Positions 36,278 through 45,897 of a DNA stretch of 64,000 nt are shown here, one piece after another; within the stretch, counting starts at the first letter, position 1, and every line of letters starts with the position of its first letter. Source of the stretch: Nitrospira sp. (GTDB lineage: Bacteria; Nitrospirota; Nitrospiria; Nitrospirales; Nitrospiraceae); NCBI GenBank assembly GCA_005239465.1, contig SPAW01000003.1:110996-174995 (forward strand), in the 5' to 3' direction. The translations under genes and the position numbers were made by a program. The notes beneath the pieces are model-generated. The model made no database searches. It saw nothing but the letters and a program-made list of their open reading frames with translations, and was not told where the DNA came from.

Positions 36278-37117
36278 TCACAGGCTAATGTTCTCGATTC
36301 GCTGGAGGTCTTCAGGAGCCAGCGTGAACTGATCCGCCTCCAGATCCTCTTTCATATGTTGCGGGTTCGTCGTGCCCGTCAGCGGGAGCATCCCAATCTG
36401 CATCGCGAAACGAAAGACGAGTTGGGCGAGTCCCATGCCATAGCGCGCGGCGATTGCCCGAACATCCGGATCGACAAACACATCTCGATTGGCTGTCAGC
36501 AGCGAGAAACCCTGATAGACGATCCCATGGGCGCGGCAAATCTCCCGCACTTCCCTATCCCAGCCGAGCGCGGCATAACAGCGATTCTGCACCACCATCG
36601 GCCTGTGCTTTGCCTTGGCGCACAACAACGTGAGTTGTTCGGCTGAGACGTTGCTGACCCCGATCATCTTCGTCTTCTTGGACTCATACAGCTGTTCGAT
36701 GGCTGCCCACACTTCCCAATCTTCTGCCGCAAGTCCACGGCGATAATAGGGCCCGTGCAGGACATAAGAATCGAGATAGTCGGTATGGAGATGGGTGAGC
36801 GAACTGTCGAAGGATTGCTTGACTTGGGTCGTCAGATCGGCTGCTGCGTCATAGGGCGTGCGATGGTCCTGGCCGTTCGCCGATGTAAATTTGGTTTGGA
36901 GAAAGAGCTTGTCACGCGTAACACCCTGCTTGGTGAGCGTCAGCAACGCCTCCCCCACCCGTGCCTCATCGTAATGGATCAACTGATTGGCCGTGTCGAT
37001 CGCCGTAAATCCAGCCTCAACGGCTTGCAGCACTAACGCCGTTGTGGCTTCTTTCTTCCACGCGGTGCCGTACATGAACGAGGGAATAGGAACCTGATTG
37101 TATGCGGCCAATGTCAT
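36278..37117 (-). CDS. Aldo/keto reductase
   Basis: NADPH-dependent oxidoreductase of the AKR family, 279 aa. The catalytic tetrad is visible: D in AIDTANQL, Y in IHYDEARVG, K in FLQTKFT and H in YVLHGPYY; IGVSNVSAEQL and QNRCYAALGW follow. ATG 37117 has GGAGG 7 nt upstream; the frame extends 30 codons further without support. Substrate unknown. Confidence 0.9.
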   Translation of the reverse strand: MTLAAYNQVPIPSFMYGTAWKKEATTALVLQAVEAGFTAIDTANQLIHYDEARVGEALLTLTKQGVTRDKLFLQTKFTSANGQDHRTPYDAAADLTTQVKQSFDSSLTHLHTDYLDSYVLHGPYYRRGLAAEDWEVWAAIEQLYESKKTKMIGVSNVSAEQLTLLCAKAKHRPMVVQNRCYAALGWDREVREICRAHGIVYQGFSLLTANRDVFVDPDVRAIAARYGMGLAQLVFRFAMQIGMLPLTGTTNPQHMKEDLEADQFTLAPEDLQRIENISL

Positions 37118-37227
37118 GAGAGCGCCTCCAGATGAACTCCCGTACCATACACAGATCGAGGTGGCGGTCTCAACGTAGGAATTGGTAGAGTGCGCCTGGG
37201 ACAACAAGGCACGAGGCTCGACAGACC

Positions 37228-37548
37228 GTGAATTCCGAACACGAAATTCATGTGGTGGAGCTGCGGCTCAGCTACCGCTATGTGAAAGAGCACCCCTGGG
37301 TCGTGACGGCGGTAAACGGCTTTCTGTCGGCCTATTTCATGGAACAACCGAGCTTTCGCGTGCAGCGACATTTTGACGAGCTGGAATCCGGCATGCACGT
37401 GTGGCTCTGCGAAGTCTCGAGCATGATGAAGATGAGCTCTCTCATTAGGAGACTGCAGGCGGACATTCCCCCCTGTCGGTACAGCCAGACCGGAGCGGAA
37501 CTGTTCACCCGTGCGCAATATGTCATCGATTTTCCGGAGAAGAGCTGA
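37228..37548 (+). CDS. Small conserved-looking hypothetical protein
   Basis: 106 aa from GTG 37228, mixed alpha/beta, with HVVELRLSYRYVKEHPWVVT and a C-terminal QTGAELFTRAQYVIDFPEKS. No family recognised and no strong Shine-Dalgarno (GACAGACC). It could be a small regulator or a toxin-antitoxin component; nothing in the sequence decides. Dispersed repeats begin right after the stop. Confidence 0.5.
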   Translation: MNSEHEIHVVELRLSYRYVKEHPWVVTAVNGFLSAYFMEQPSFRVQRHFDELESGMHVWLCEVSSMMKMSSLIRRLQADIPPCRYSQTGAELFTRAQYVIDFPEKS

Positions 37549-37720
37549 TAGCTGATGGCGGATGGCTTATAGCCGGTAGCAGGGACAGGAGATGTATCTC
37601 GCCCTTCGGTGTGACTCAGGGCCGTGAGCTTGCCGAACGGTGAAGCGTATCTCGCAAGAAGGTGAGGAGCCCCGACTGCGAACGACGAGATACGAGTGAC
37701 GAAAGACGCCGTGCCATAGC
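37549..37720. repeat. Dispersed repeat cluster shared with 61566-61690
   Basis: AGCTGATGGCGGATGGCTTA, then about 55 bp (ATCTCGCCCTTCGGTGTGAC and following, 37594-37648) that recurs almost exactly at 61606-61660, then CGAGATACGAGTGACGAAAG. It combines the AGCTGATGGC and CGAGATACG repeat types. Confidence 0.7.
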
Positions 37721-37787
37721 TGATGGCACAAACTCCTACACAACCCACGCCGTAACCACGCTTGACTCACCGCATCTTTCAAACTAA

Positions 37788-37816
37788 GTGATCGGAATCC
37801 GTCAGTGGAGTATAAT
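37788..37816 (+). promoter_or_regulatory. Candidate promoter of the lysine-catabolism operon
   Basis: A perfect TATAAT (37811-37816) with a weak -35 (GTGATC, 37788-37793; 17-nt spacer). GAGG lies 5-6 nt before ATG 37837. Confidence 0.45.
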
Positions 37817-37836
37817 GAACACAAACGAGGTTCGTT

Positions 37837-38925
37837 ATGCATCGAGTGCTTGTCCTTGGCTCAGGGAAAATTGGTTCCTTGGTCGCTTGTCTCCTTTCCC
37901 AGCGCGGCAGCTACGAAGTGCATCTGGGCGACATGACCCTGGATGCTCCGAAGCATCTCGTCGAGGATCTCGGGTTAGAGCGAGTCACCCCCAGTATCCT
38001 CGACGTTCGGCATCCTGACGCAGTCAGCACGTATCTCTCGGCCCATCCTGTCGACGCGATTATTTCGAGTCTCCCCTATTTCTGTAACCCCACCGTTGCA
38101 GGGCTGGCGTTGACCCACGGTCTGCACTACTTCGACCTCACGGAAGACGTCGAAGTGACGAGCCAAGTCCGTGTCTTGAGCGCCGGTGCATCGCATGCAT
38201 TCATGCCGCAGTGCGGTCTCGCGCCTGGCTTCATCAGCATCGTCGCCCACGACTTGATGACGCATTTTGAAACGTTGGATACGGTAAAGATGCGCGTGGG
38301 CGCGCTCCCGGTTCATCCCAGTAACGCGCTCAAGTATTCGCTCACTTGGTCGACCGATGGACTCATCAACGAATACGGCAACCTCTGCTACGGCATCGAA
38401 GAAGGCGAGAAAGTCCCTCTCCAACCGCTGGAAGGCTATGAAACGATCGAACTGGACGGGCTGCTCTACGAAGCTTTCAACACGTCGGGAGGATTGGGAA
38501 CACTGGCCGATAGTTACGCCGGAAAAGTCCGGACGATGAACTACAAAACACTTCGCTATCCCGGCCACTGCGAAAAGATTCAACTGCTGATGAAGGATCT
38601 CAAACTCAACGAGGATCGCAAGACGCTCAAGCGCGTGCTCGAACATGCCATACCGCAAACCTTGCAAGATGTCGTGCTGATCTACGCATCGGTGACCGGG
38701 ACCAAATACGGCGGGTTCTTCGAAGAGAATTACGTCAAGAAGATCTATCCCCAATGCATCAAAGGGAGGCTTTGGTCGGCAATTCAAGTCACGACCGCGT
38801 CCAGCGTCTGCTGTATCATGGATCTCGTCTTGAGCAACCCGTCGCAGTACAAGGGATTCATCACACAGGAATCGGTGCTGCTGAAAGATTTTCTGGGCAA
38901 TGAATTCGGGGGCTGCTTCCGATGA
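37837..38925 (+). CDS. Saccharopine dehydrogenase-like protein
   Basis: 362 aa with an N-terminal Rossmann motif [20 protein letters not shown] and the saccharopine-dehydrogenase central part ([26 protein letters not shown]). The best reading is the glutamate-forming enzyme that splits saccharopine to 2-aminoadipate semialdehyde (Lys9/LYSDH type). Carboxynorspermidine synthase is a relative, but the ALDH7-type gene that overlaps its stop (ATGA) argues for lysine. First gene of a three-gene unit. Confidence 0.85.
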   Translation: MHRVLVLGSGKIGSLVACLLSQRGSYEVHLGDMTLDAPKHLVEDLGLERVTPSILDVRHPDAVSTYLSAHPVDAIISSLPYFCNPTVAGLALTHGLHYFDLTEDVEVTSQVRVLSAGASHAFMPQCGLAPGFISIVAHDLMTHFETLDTVKMRVGALPVHPSNALKYSLTWSTDGLINEYGNLCYGIEEGEKVPLQPLEGYETIELDGLLYEAFNTSGGLGTLADSYAGKVRTMNYKTLRYPGHCEKIQLLMKDLKLNEDRKTLKRVLEHAIPQTLQDVVLIYASVTGTKYGGFFEENYVKKIYPQCIKGRLWSAIQVTTASSVCCIMDLVLSNPSQYKGFITQESVLLKDFLGNEFGGCFR

Positions 38926-40451
38926 GCACGATACAAGCCGCCCTCAAGGACCTTGGCATCCAAGCCGTCAATCCCGGCGGTAGTACCGGCAGCGGTTGGT
39001 GGTCCAGCCCTAGCGGCGGCGCCCTGCTGCAATCGCTCAATCCTGCCACCGGTGAGATGATTGCCGGCGTCTATCCCTGCTCACACGAAGATTATCAGCA
39101 CATTGTGAAAGAATCGGTTGAGGTCTTTCGCGCGTGGCGCCTGGTTCCGGCTCCGAAGCGCGGTGAGATGGTCCGGCTCATCGGCCAGGCGCTGCGGGAA
39201 AAGAAAGATCAGCTGGGCATGCTGGTCGCACTGGAGGTCGGCAAGATCAAGGCCGAAGGAGACGGCGAAGTCCAGGAGATGATCGACATGGCCGACTTCG
39301 CAGTCGGACAATCCCGAATGCTATATGGTGCGACGATGCAGTCTGAGCGGCCGGCACACCGCATGTCCGAACAGTGGCATCCGTTGGGACCGGTCGGCGT
39401 GATCACCGCCTTCAATTTTCCCGTCGCTGTCTGGGCCTGGAACGCGTTCTTGGCCGCCATCGCCGGAGATACGGTCATCTGGAAACCTTCGCCGAAGTCG
39501 CCGCTCTGTGCCATCGCTGTACAACAGATCTGCAATCGCGTGATGCAGCAGCAGGGCCACTCAGGAATTTTCTCGCTCTTCATCACCGATCAGGCGAGTC
39601 TCGCCGATACGATGGTGCAGGACCAGCGGCTGCCGCTGATTTCGTTTACCGGATCAATGCCGGTCGGTCGCCGCGTGGCCTCCACCGTGGGCCAGCGCCT
39701 GGGACGGACCCTACTGGAACTCAGCGGCAACAATGCCGTCATCGTCGATGAAACTGCCGACCTGGATATGGCCATGCGCGCCATCCTGTTCGGCGCCGTC
39801 GGAACCGCCGGCCAGCGCTGCACGAGCACCAGACGCCTCCTCGTGCATGAGTCGCACTACAACGAGTTGGTCGGCAAGTTGGTGAAGGCCTATGCCCAGG
39901 TCCACATCGGGAATCCGCTGGAGCAGGATGTACTCATGGGGCCCCTCATCGATCAGGCCGCCGTGGAGAGCTACCGAGCCGCGATCGATGAGATCAAAAA
40001 AGAGGGGGGCCAGATCCTTTGCGGCGGTCACGTGCTGAATCGTCCCGGTCATTTCGTCGAACCGACAGTCGTGCACGCGCAGAACCACTGGCCCATCGTG
40101 CAGCGCGAGACCTTTGCGCCTATTCTGTATGTCATAACATTTCGCACCGTGGACGAGGCGATCGCATTACAGAACGGCGTGCCCCAGGGTTTGTCCTCAG
40201 CCATGTTTACGAACGATGTGCGACACAGCGAGCGGTTTCTTTCAACCGCAGGGAGCGACTGCGGGATCGCCAACATCAATATCGGCACGTCCGGGGCGGA
40301 AATCGGCGGAGCTTTCGGTGGAGAGAAAGAAACAGGCGGCGGGCGAGAAGCAGGATCGGATGCCTGGAAAGCCTACATGCGCCGCCAAACGAACACGGTC
40401 AACTGGGGAACGGAATTACCCCTCGCCCAGGGCATCAAGTTCGGATCTTAA
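38922..40451 (+). CDS. 2-Aminoadipate-6-semialdehyde dehydrogenase (ALDH7 family)
   Basis: 509 aa. Catalytic E266 (LLELSGNN) and C300 (GTAGQRCTS), NAD-binding [10 protein letters not shown] (241-250), and ALDH7-specific [16 protein letters not shown] (159-174). The family (antiquitin/AmaB) oxidises 2-aminoadipate semialdehyde (in equilibrium with piperideine-6-carboxylate) to 2-aminoadipate. The gene overlaps the saccharopine dehydrogenase-like gene by 4 nt, which supports the same substrate path. [15 protein letters not shown] near the end is also typical. Confidence 0.88.
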   Translation: MSTIQAALKDLGIQAVNPGGSTGSGWWSSPSGGALLQSLNPATGEMIAGVYPCSHEDYQHIVKESVEVFRAWRLVPAPKRGEMVRLIGQALREKKDQLGMLVALEVGKIKAEGDGEVQEMIDMADFAVGQSRMLYGATMQSERPAHRMSEQWHPLGPVGVITAFNFPVAVWAWNAFLAAIAGDTVIWKPSPKSPLCAIAVQQICNRVMQQQGHSGIFSLFITDQASLADTMVQDQRLPLISFTGSMPVGRRVASTVGQRLGRTLLELSGNNAVIVDETADLDMAMRAILFGAVGTAGQRCTSTRRLLVHESHYNELVGKLVKAYAQVHIGNPLEQDVLMGPLIDQAAVESYRAAIDEIKKEGGQILCGGHVLNRPGHFVEPTVVHAQNHWPIVQRETFAPILYVITFRTVDEAIALQNGVPQGLSSAMFTNDVRHSERFLSTAGSDCGIANINIGTSGAEIGGAFGGEKETGGGREAGSDAWKAYMRRQTNTVNWGTELPLAQGIKFGS

Positions 40452-40483
40452 CGGGAAGGAACTCGACCGGAAGAGGTACAATT

Positions 40484-41080
40484 ATGGATCGCGCTCAGGA
40501 ACTCGATGATCTCATGGAGAAGATGGTAATGGACTATGTCGCGCACAACCGAGCGGCAAGTGTACTCAAGGTCATGCTCGACGACTCCGGTGTCGGTTTC
40601 TCGCCGGTCGTCGACCACGTGACCATTCGAACCTTCGACATCGATCGGGGGGCGAAACCGTTCGTCGCGCTGGGCTACACCTATGACGAGACACTCAAGT
40701 ACGACGATTGGTATGCCAAAGTCTATCGCAAGGCCGGCTACCCCGCTCTCTTCGTGGATCAAGCCTATCCGGATGAACGCGGCAAGACCAGCATCATTCC
40801 CGGCTGGGTCAAGAAATTCGGCGACCAGGTGTTTCACCACGTTGCCGTGCGGGTGGAGGACATCGAGAAGGCGGTAGAGCGACTCAAGCAGAAAGGCGTG
40901 GTGTTTGCCGGAAAGATCGTCGGCGCTAAAGATGGGCACCTCCGGCAGATTTTTTCCGCTCCTGAAACAGTTGATGGCCAACCCTTCTCAGTATTGGAGT
41001 TGGCTGAACGACACTGTGGGTACCAAGGATTCCTCCCGCCGCAAGCCGACAGCCTGATGAAATCGACCGCGCCGCGCTGA
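40484..41080 (+). CDS. Short VOC-fold protein resembling 2-oxoadipate dioxygenase (DUF1338-like)
   Basis: 198 aa. VDHVTIRTFDIDRGAKPFVA (43-62) and the following LGYTYDETLKYDDWYAKVYR resemble the start of DUF1338/HglS proteins, which convert 2-oxoadipate to 2-hydroxyglutarate. Candidate metal ligands are H45, H118 or H119 and E172, with R49 four residues after H45 as in HglS. It is less than half the HglS length and holds one VOC module pair. AGAGG lies 7 nt before ATG 40484; a longer upstream frame overlaps the dehydrogenase. The position after the ALDH7 gene supports a role downstream of 2-aminoadipate. Confidence 0.6.
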   Translation: MDRAQELDDLMEKMVMDYVAHNRAASVLKVMLDDSGVGFSPVVDHVTIRTFDIDRGAKPFVALGYTYDETLKYDDWYAKVYRKAGYPALFVDQAYPDERGKTSIIPGWVKKFGDQVFHHVAVRVEDIEKAVERLKQKGVVFAGKIVGAKDGHLRQIFSAPETVDGQPFSVLELAERHCGYQGFLPPQADSLMKSTAPR

Positions 41081-41143
41081 TCCCACCCTCACGTTTGGTG
41101 GCCGCTGCAACCAGTTTTCCTTGGGCACAGGTGAATCACCAAA

Positions 41144-41407
41144 ATGAAGTGGATCGTCTACATCTTGGAGTGTTCGGACAACAGTCTGTACACCGGTATC
41201 ACGAATGATCTCGAGTGGCGACTGGAAGAACACAGGATGGGCAGAGGCGCAAAGTATACGAAACACCGCAGGCCGCTGACGATGCGGTATAGCGAATATC
41301 AGGACACCAAAGGCGCCGCACTCAAACGTGAAGCTGCAATCAAATCCCTGAAGAGATCCAAAAAGCTGGCCCTCTTCTCCAACAAGCCCGACCATCATTC
41401 GACCTGA
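41144..41407 (+). CDS. GIY-YIG domain protein (UPF0213 type)
   Basis: 87 aa, a single GIY-YIG nuclease fold: WIVYILECSDNSLYTGITND with the Arg-containing helix WRLEEHRMGRGAKYTK and the Glu in LKREAAIK. Members are small stand-alone proteins with weak or unknown nuclease activity. AGGTGA lies 8 nt before ATG 41144. Confidence 0.85.
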   Translation: MKWIVYILECSDNSLYTGITNDLEWRLEEHRMGRGAKYTKHRRPLTMRYSEYQDTKGAALKREAAIKSLKRSKKLALFSNKPDHHST

Positions 41408-41485
41408 ATCGTATCCCAGCAGAACCGTATCTCGTCCTTCGTGAAGCGTATCTCGCAAACCACGAAAGACGAGCGACGAACGGCG
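41408..41485. repeat. Intergenic dispersed repeat (CGTATCTCG/CGAGAGAC type)
   Basis: Starts at the stop of the GIY-YIG gene: CGTATCTCGTCCTTCGTGAA, then opposed CACGAAAGACGAGCGACGAA. Same family as 28085, 37590 and 61600. Confidence 0.55.
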
Positions 41486-41497
41486 AGAGACTAACTC

Positions 41498-43102
41498 TTA
41501 CCCCATATCCCGTAGCTGGTGGTCGGGATTCCGATCGCGCGCAATAGTCTTCATCAGCTGATCCCCGAACAACACGACGATCCGATCGCGCCGGTCTTTG
41601 ACGATCATGGAAGCTGAAGGGGGCTTGAACGTAGTGGGATCGCCCTCCAACCAGGCGCTACACGTGAAGGGTAACTGATCGAGCACGGTCTCCACCCGAT
41701 ATTCGTGACGCAATCGGTACTGCAACACGTCAAACTGGAGCCGTCCCACCGCCGCGACCAACGATTCCTGGTCGTTGAGGTTTCTCATGATCTGCACCGT
41801 TCCTTCTTGCGCCATCTGCCACACGCCTTTGTCGAAGGCTTTGCGCTTGCCGACATCACTCGGGCGGATGCGTGCGAAGATCTCCGGTTGAAATTGCGGC
41901 AAGGGCTTGAAGTTGAAGCCGCCGGTCAATGAGATGGTATCGCCGATGGCGAACAGCCCAGGATTAATAATGCCGATGATATCGCCTGGATAGGCCTCTT
42001 CCACCGTGCTTCGTTCTTGGGCCACCAGACTATGGGGCCGGGAGAGCCGGACCTCGCGGTCCAGTCGATGGTGTTTCACAACCATGTCACGTTCAAACCG
42101 GCCGGAGCACACCCGAAGAAAGGCCGTGCTGTCGCGGTGCTTGGGATTCATATTGGCCTGCAGCTTGAACACATAGGCGCTGAACGGCGTTTCCAACGGG
42201 TCCACAGACAGCTCAGTCCCATCATCACCGTCGGCCAGTCGCGCGCCTGGGCTCGGCGCGAGCTGTACGAAGGCGTCCAAGAAGCTCTCGATACCGAAGT
42301 TGGTGAGCGCCGACGCGAAGAATACCGGCGTCACGTCGCCCTGAAGAAACTGTTCCCTTGTGAACGGGTTGCCGGCGATCTCGAGCAATTCCAAATCGTG
42401 CTGCACTTGCGCCGAGACGTCCTGAGACAGGCGTCCGCTCCGCGCAAGATCAGCCGGCATGAGGTCTTCGACCTTCACCCTCATGGCCCCGCCCGGGACA
42501 GTCTTGCTGAACAACTGCACGGATCCATCGATGCGGTTCACGATTCCGGCGAACTCGCTCCCCGACCCCACCGGCCAATTGATCGCGCTGGCGTGGACGT
42601 TCAACGCCTGTTCCACTTCGGTCATCAGATCGAGCGGCGGACGTCCAGGCAAATCCATCTTGTTGATCAACGTCAGCACCGGTATGCGCCGCAAGCGACA
42701 CACGGCAAACAACTTGCGAGTCTGGGCCTCCACGCCCTTGGCCGCATCAATCACCATGATAGCGCTGTCTGCGGCCGTAAGCGTCCGGTAGGTATCTTCG
42801 GAAAAGTCCTGGTGGCCAGGTGTATCGAGCAGGTTGATGACCGCGTCTTTATACGGGAACTGCATGGCCGAGGCTGTGATCGAAATGCCGCGCTCCTGTT
42901 CCATGCCCATCCAATCCGACGCCGTAACCTTTCCGCCCTTGCGTCCGCGCACCATCCCGGCCGTTCGGATCAGCCCGGAGTACAACAGCAGTTTTTCCGT
43001 CAGCGTCGTCTTGCCCGCATCCGGGTGGCTGATGATGGCGAAGGTCCGTCTTCGCGCTGTCGCGGCGGCGAGCTCGCCCAATAATGATATGTCTGTAGCC
43101 AT
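41498..43102 (-). CDS. prfC: Peptide chain release factor 3
   Basis: GTPase that recycles RF1/RF2 after peptide release. 534 aa with P-loop SHPDAGKTT, G2/G3 ERGISITAS and DTPGHQDFSEDTYRTL, G4 NKMD, and the RF3 C-terminal domain (FAIGDTISL...VGRLQFDVLQYRL). MATDISLLG at 43102 is the preferred start; the frame goes 7 codons further upstream. Confidence 0.96.
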   Translation of the reverse strand: MATDISLLGELAAATARRRTFAIISHPDAGKTTLTEKLLLYSGLIRTAGMVRGRKGGKVTASDWMGMEQERGISITASAMQFPYKDAVINLLDTPGHQDFSEDTYRTLTAADSAIMVIDAAKGVEAQTRKLFAVCRLRRIPVLTLINKMDLPGRPPLDLMTEVEQALNVHASAINWPVGSGSEFAGIVNRIDGSVQLFSKTVPGGAMRVKVEDLMPADLARSGRLSQDVSAQVQHDLELLEIAGNPFTREQFLQGDVTPVFFASALTNFGIESFLDAFVQLAPSPGARLADGDDGTELSVDPLETPFSAYVFKLQANMNPKHRDSTAFLRVCSGRFERDMVVKHHRLDREVRLSRPHSLVAQERSTVEEAYPGDIIGIINPGLFAIGDTISLTGGFNFKPLPQFQPEIFARIRPSDVGKRKAFDKGVWQMAQEGTVQIMRNLNDQESLVAAVGRLQFDVLQYRLRHEYRVETVLDQLPFTCSAWLEGDPTTFKPPSASMIVKDRRDRIVVLFGDQLMKTIARDRNPDHQLRDMG

Positions 43103-43218
43103 AATGGGTGCGGAGCATACCATAAACAGACGTGCTCAGAACGCAAGGACGATGGCCGAACCGATAAGAGAGGCCATGACTGAAACGCCCCGTACTGTCT
43201 GAATGGGTTATGGTGGTA

Positions 43219-43299
43219 CTAGGGAAAGCGTATGAAGCAGAATGTCGCGAAGGACGCCCCCAGACCGATCACCGCGATGAGCGCTTGCGCGAGATTCAT
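43219..43299 (-). CDS. Possible 26-aa membrane peptide
   Basis: ATG 43299 opens MNLAQALIAVIGLGASFATF and six more residues, a single hydrophobic helix. The Shine-Dalgarno (GGATGTGAA) is weak. It could be a real small membrane protein or chance. Confidence 0.3.
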   Translation of the reverse strand: MNLAQALIAVIGLGASFATFCFIRFP

Positions 43300-43467
43300 T
43301 TCACATCCATCACCCGTCGTGCGTGCCGATGGGGTGTCGCGGCCGACGCCTCTCACCCATAGGCCTGCATCGCTGTGGGACCAGTGATATAGTGTTGCTG
43401 TTGAGGTTACACCGTCTACCGCTCGCGTGCACCCGTCTCAGGTGCGCGCCCATCCCAGGAGGCTGAC

Positions 43468-43857
43468 ATGTTCGGTCCGATCACACTCCCCTTCGGAGCC
43501 AAAATGCTGTTCAATACCGTCACGCTCAAGCCCGGCGTCACGTTTGATCAGGTGGAGATGGCCGTCGGGGAATTATGCAGCGTAGTCAAGGGAACCTACG
43601 GCGGCGACAAAGGCGGGTTCATTGCAGGACAGGTGTTCAAATTCTCCGGCTTCGTGTCGAACGAGGGATCCCTCACTCAATCCAGGACCGCCGCCGACCA
43701 TTACGTCATCGTCACCTATTGGCGCTCATTTGAGGATCACGAACGATCCCATGCCGACGAAGTCTTCAACAACAGGTTCGCCGCACTGGCGGCCATGTGC
43801 TCCGAGACGAAGGAACTGGGGTATGACATGCTGTGGCAAGGCACGGCAGGAAATTAA
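43468..43857 (+). CDS. Hypothetical protein, ferredoxin-like/ABM-type fold likely
   Basis: 129 aa with AGGAGG 6 nt before ATG 43468. HYVIVTYWRSFEDHERSHADEVFNNRFAAL resembles the strand-helix of dimeric alpha-beta barrel (antibiotic-biosynthesis-monooxygenase-like) proteins. No catalytic motif is certain. Confidence 0.6.
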   Translation: MFGPITLPFGAKMLFNTVTLKPGVTFDQVEMAVGELCSVVKGTYGGDKGGFIAGQVFKFSGFVSNEGSLTQSRTAADHYVIVTYWRSFEDHERSHADEVFNNRFAALAAMCSETKELGYDMLWQGTAGN

Positions 43858-43977
43858 ATGGAGCAGATACTCTCATCGTTCCCAAGAAGATCGACTCCGC
43901 ATAGCCGCAACGTTCGGTAGAACAATACCTCCACGCTCAGCTTTTGATCACCCGCTGCTTGTCAGAAAAACCGCCAT

Positions 43978-43992
43978 GCGCGGACGAGGCGA
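43978..43992 (+). repeat. Partial copy of the GCGCGGACGAGGCGA repeat
   Basis: Short match to the dispersed repeat described at 48388, 120 bp after the stop of the 43468 gene. Confidence 0.4.
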
Positions 43993-44001
43993 GCGACCGC
44001 G

Positions 44002-44733
44002 CTACGATGCCGGCCCCAAAACATCTTTGAACATGACGGCCAGATCGCGAAGCGCGAGGGCACCGTCACCGACAAAGGCCGACCCATGCATCGTGGCCAA
44101 GGTCTTGGGGCGCAGTTCGGCCAGCCGGTGAAGCGTTGCATCCGTCAACGTCGAATACGGTATATAGTTGGCCAGTGGCCCTTGCTGATACTCCATGAGC
44201 ACCTTCCGGCACCGGCCCAACACATCCGAGTGCGTCGCCGGCTCGACATCGCCACCCTGGTGAAACAGATCGGAACACAAGAGCGTACGTTGCGTCTCTT
44301 CAAACAGCAGCCCCGCCTCCCAACAGTGCGGCACATGGGGCGTATGCAAAAAGCGGAAGCGATACTTGCCGGTGTTGAGCACATCGCCATCCTTCATCCC
44401 CAATGCGGGCCGCACCGCCATGCAATCGTCGATGCTGACCAGTTTGCCGATCAGACTGCATGCGGCGATGGACTCAGGCGCAAGCTGTTGCCACTCCCGC
44501 AAGCTGCCGCATTCATCCGCTTCGAGATGGCTGAACCCGATCCATTTGATTGCCCCCGGATCGAGCAACGTCGCCACGGCGTCCCGAATCTCAACAAATA
44601 TCGCGCGCGGCCCTGTATGAAACAAGAGCGGCTCGTCGTCACGCACGAGAAACTGATTGAACTGCAAATCGAAATCCGGCACGAAGGTCGAAATCCGGAA
44701 TACATCAGGCGCGATTTCCGACACAGTTGCCAT
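44002..44733 (-). CDS. Diiron metallo-beta-lactamase-fold (ODP-type) protein
   Basis: 243 aa with the ligand set of flavodiiron-type oxygen-binding domains: H69-x-E71-x-D73 (SHLEADECG), H136 (VPHCWEAG), D155 (CSDLF) and H216 (MHGSAF). The His that usually follows Asp in HxExDH is Glu74. There is no flavodoxin domain, so electrons must come from elsewhere. It may reduce O2 or NO, or sense them, as in ODP chemoreceptor-like proteins. Confidence 0.8.
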   Translation of the reverse strand: MATVSEIAPDVFRISTFVPDFDLQFNQFLVRDDEPLLFHTGPRAIFVEIRDAVATLLDPGAIKWIGFSHLEADECGSLREWQQLAPESIAACSLIGKLVSIDDCMAVRPALGMKDGDVLNTGKYRFRFLHTPHVPHCWEAGLLFEETQRTLLCSDLFHQGGDVEPATHSDVLGRCRKVLMEYQQGPLANYIPYSTLTDATLHRLAELRPKTLATMHGSAFVGDGALALRDLAVMFKDVLGPAS

Positions 44734-44801
44734 TGGGGCCTCCGGCGGTAAGGAAGATGAGAGAGGTTAGTGCACACAATCCGATGTGTCAACGAAGGAT
44801 T

Positions 44802-45158
44802 TCAGAGGTCGTCTGAATGAGAGGACCCGCCGCCTGCCGACGAGGGGCTACCTTCTCCTGGAATCGTGCGCGATTTGTCCCGTGGTGAACGGCGGCCGAC
44901 TACATAGATGAGCGCAGGGAACAGCAGCGTCGTCCCGGGAAAGACGATTCGAAATCCCCACCAGGGTAGTTCAACCCGCAGGAACCCCAAGCCGAAGGTG
45001 AGCAGAAACGAGGCCACGACCCCGAAGGCAGGCGTGGGGATCAGGGTCTCGAAACCATCTTCTCGCCCCTGCCGGTACGCAGCCGCAATCCCTCGGACCA
45101 GCACATAAACCGCGAGAATCAAACAAGCGGCTCCAAGATACAAACCGTACTCTTGCAT
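44802..45158 (-). CDS. Small inner-membrane hypothetical protein
   Basis: 118 aa with hydrophobic segments LYLGAACLILAVYVLVRGI, FGVVASFLLTFGLGFL and FRIVFPGTTLLFPALIYVVG, and a polar Ser/Gly-rich C-terminus. AAAGG precedes ATG 45158, which is preferred over 45185. Family not recognised. Confidence 0.55.
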   Translation of the reverse strand: MQEYGLYLGAACLILAVYVLVRGIAAAYRQGREDGFETLIPTPAFGVVASFLLTFGLGFLRVELPWWGFRIVFPGTTLLFPALIYVVGRRSPRDKSRTIPGEGSPSSAGGGSSHSDDL

Positions 45159-45227
45159 AGGACCTTTCAATTCACTCGGCAGCATACCGGAGGCAGCCGA
45201 GGCAGGAAACTACAAGTCTGACAGATC

Positions 45228-45684
45228 GTGAACACCGCGTACGGACGAGCGACTTCAACAAAAACTTCCGACCACTTTGCTTTCGACATCCGCATTCGAA
45301 CCGCCGTCGTGGCGCAACTACGCTTAGAAGGCTATGCGACGCCCGAGAATGGGCAGCTGGGTTTTTACGTGGTCTATCATGTCGGGGTGAAAGACATGAT
45401 CGTAAGTGCCTCGACATAATACTACGCGGACGGGATGGTCGGACAACCCCCTCACGTATTCAGCAGATACTTGACGGGCAGGTGGCGCGCATACGACGGT
45501 CAGCGACGTCCAGCCATACATGAAAGGCTGGCTCCTGGTTGATATTGTCGACACCGCATCGAAACCATTGGTCTGGCGCGGCATTGCGTCTGCAGAGGTT
45601 GACCCTAGACTGAACTCCGTAGAATGGAACGAGCGTATCAGAAACATCGTTCGCGAAATGTGCTCCCATTTCCCCCCGAAGTGA
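45228..45684 (+). pseudogene. DUF4136 protein, 5'-truncated, with nonsense codon and frameshift
   Basis: Frame 1 reads DIRIRTAVVAQLRLEGYATP, LGFYVVYHVGVKDMIVSAST, then TAA (45417), YYADGMVGQ. After a frameshift between 45420 and 45500 the end reads TTVSDVQPYMKGWLLVDIVD, LVWRGIASAEVDP, EWNERIRNIVREMCSHFPPK, stop. These are the central and C-terminal parts of DUF4136 lipoproteins. The signal peptide and first third are missing. Confidence 0.75.
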
Positions 45685-45897
45685 CTCGCGCCAATGCGGG
45701 TGGCGTCCCTCGAAACGGTCTCATCATCCTCTGTGCTAGAAATCTGACCTCCAGGCGTGTCGCCCCCGCGTTTGCGAGGTCGAACGCCCTTCGCCTGATC
45801 TTGTCACGAAGAGAAAATACCGTATCGGATTCTGACTTCCCGGCGCCAGTTACAGTAAAAATCTTCACGAAGAATGCGGGTTACGGGCGACTCCCAC

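Noticed and set aside
42017-43084. 355-aa plus-strand open frame
   Set aside because: Antisense shadow of prfC, with no start signal or recognisable domain.
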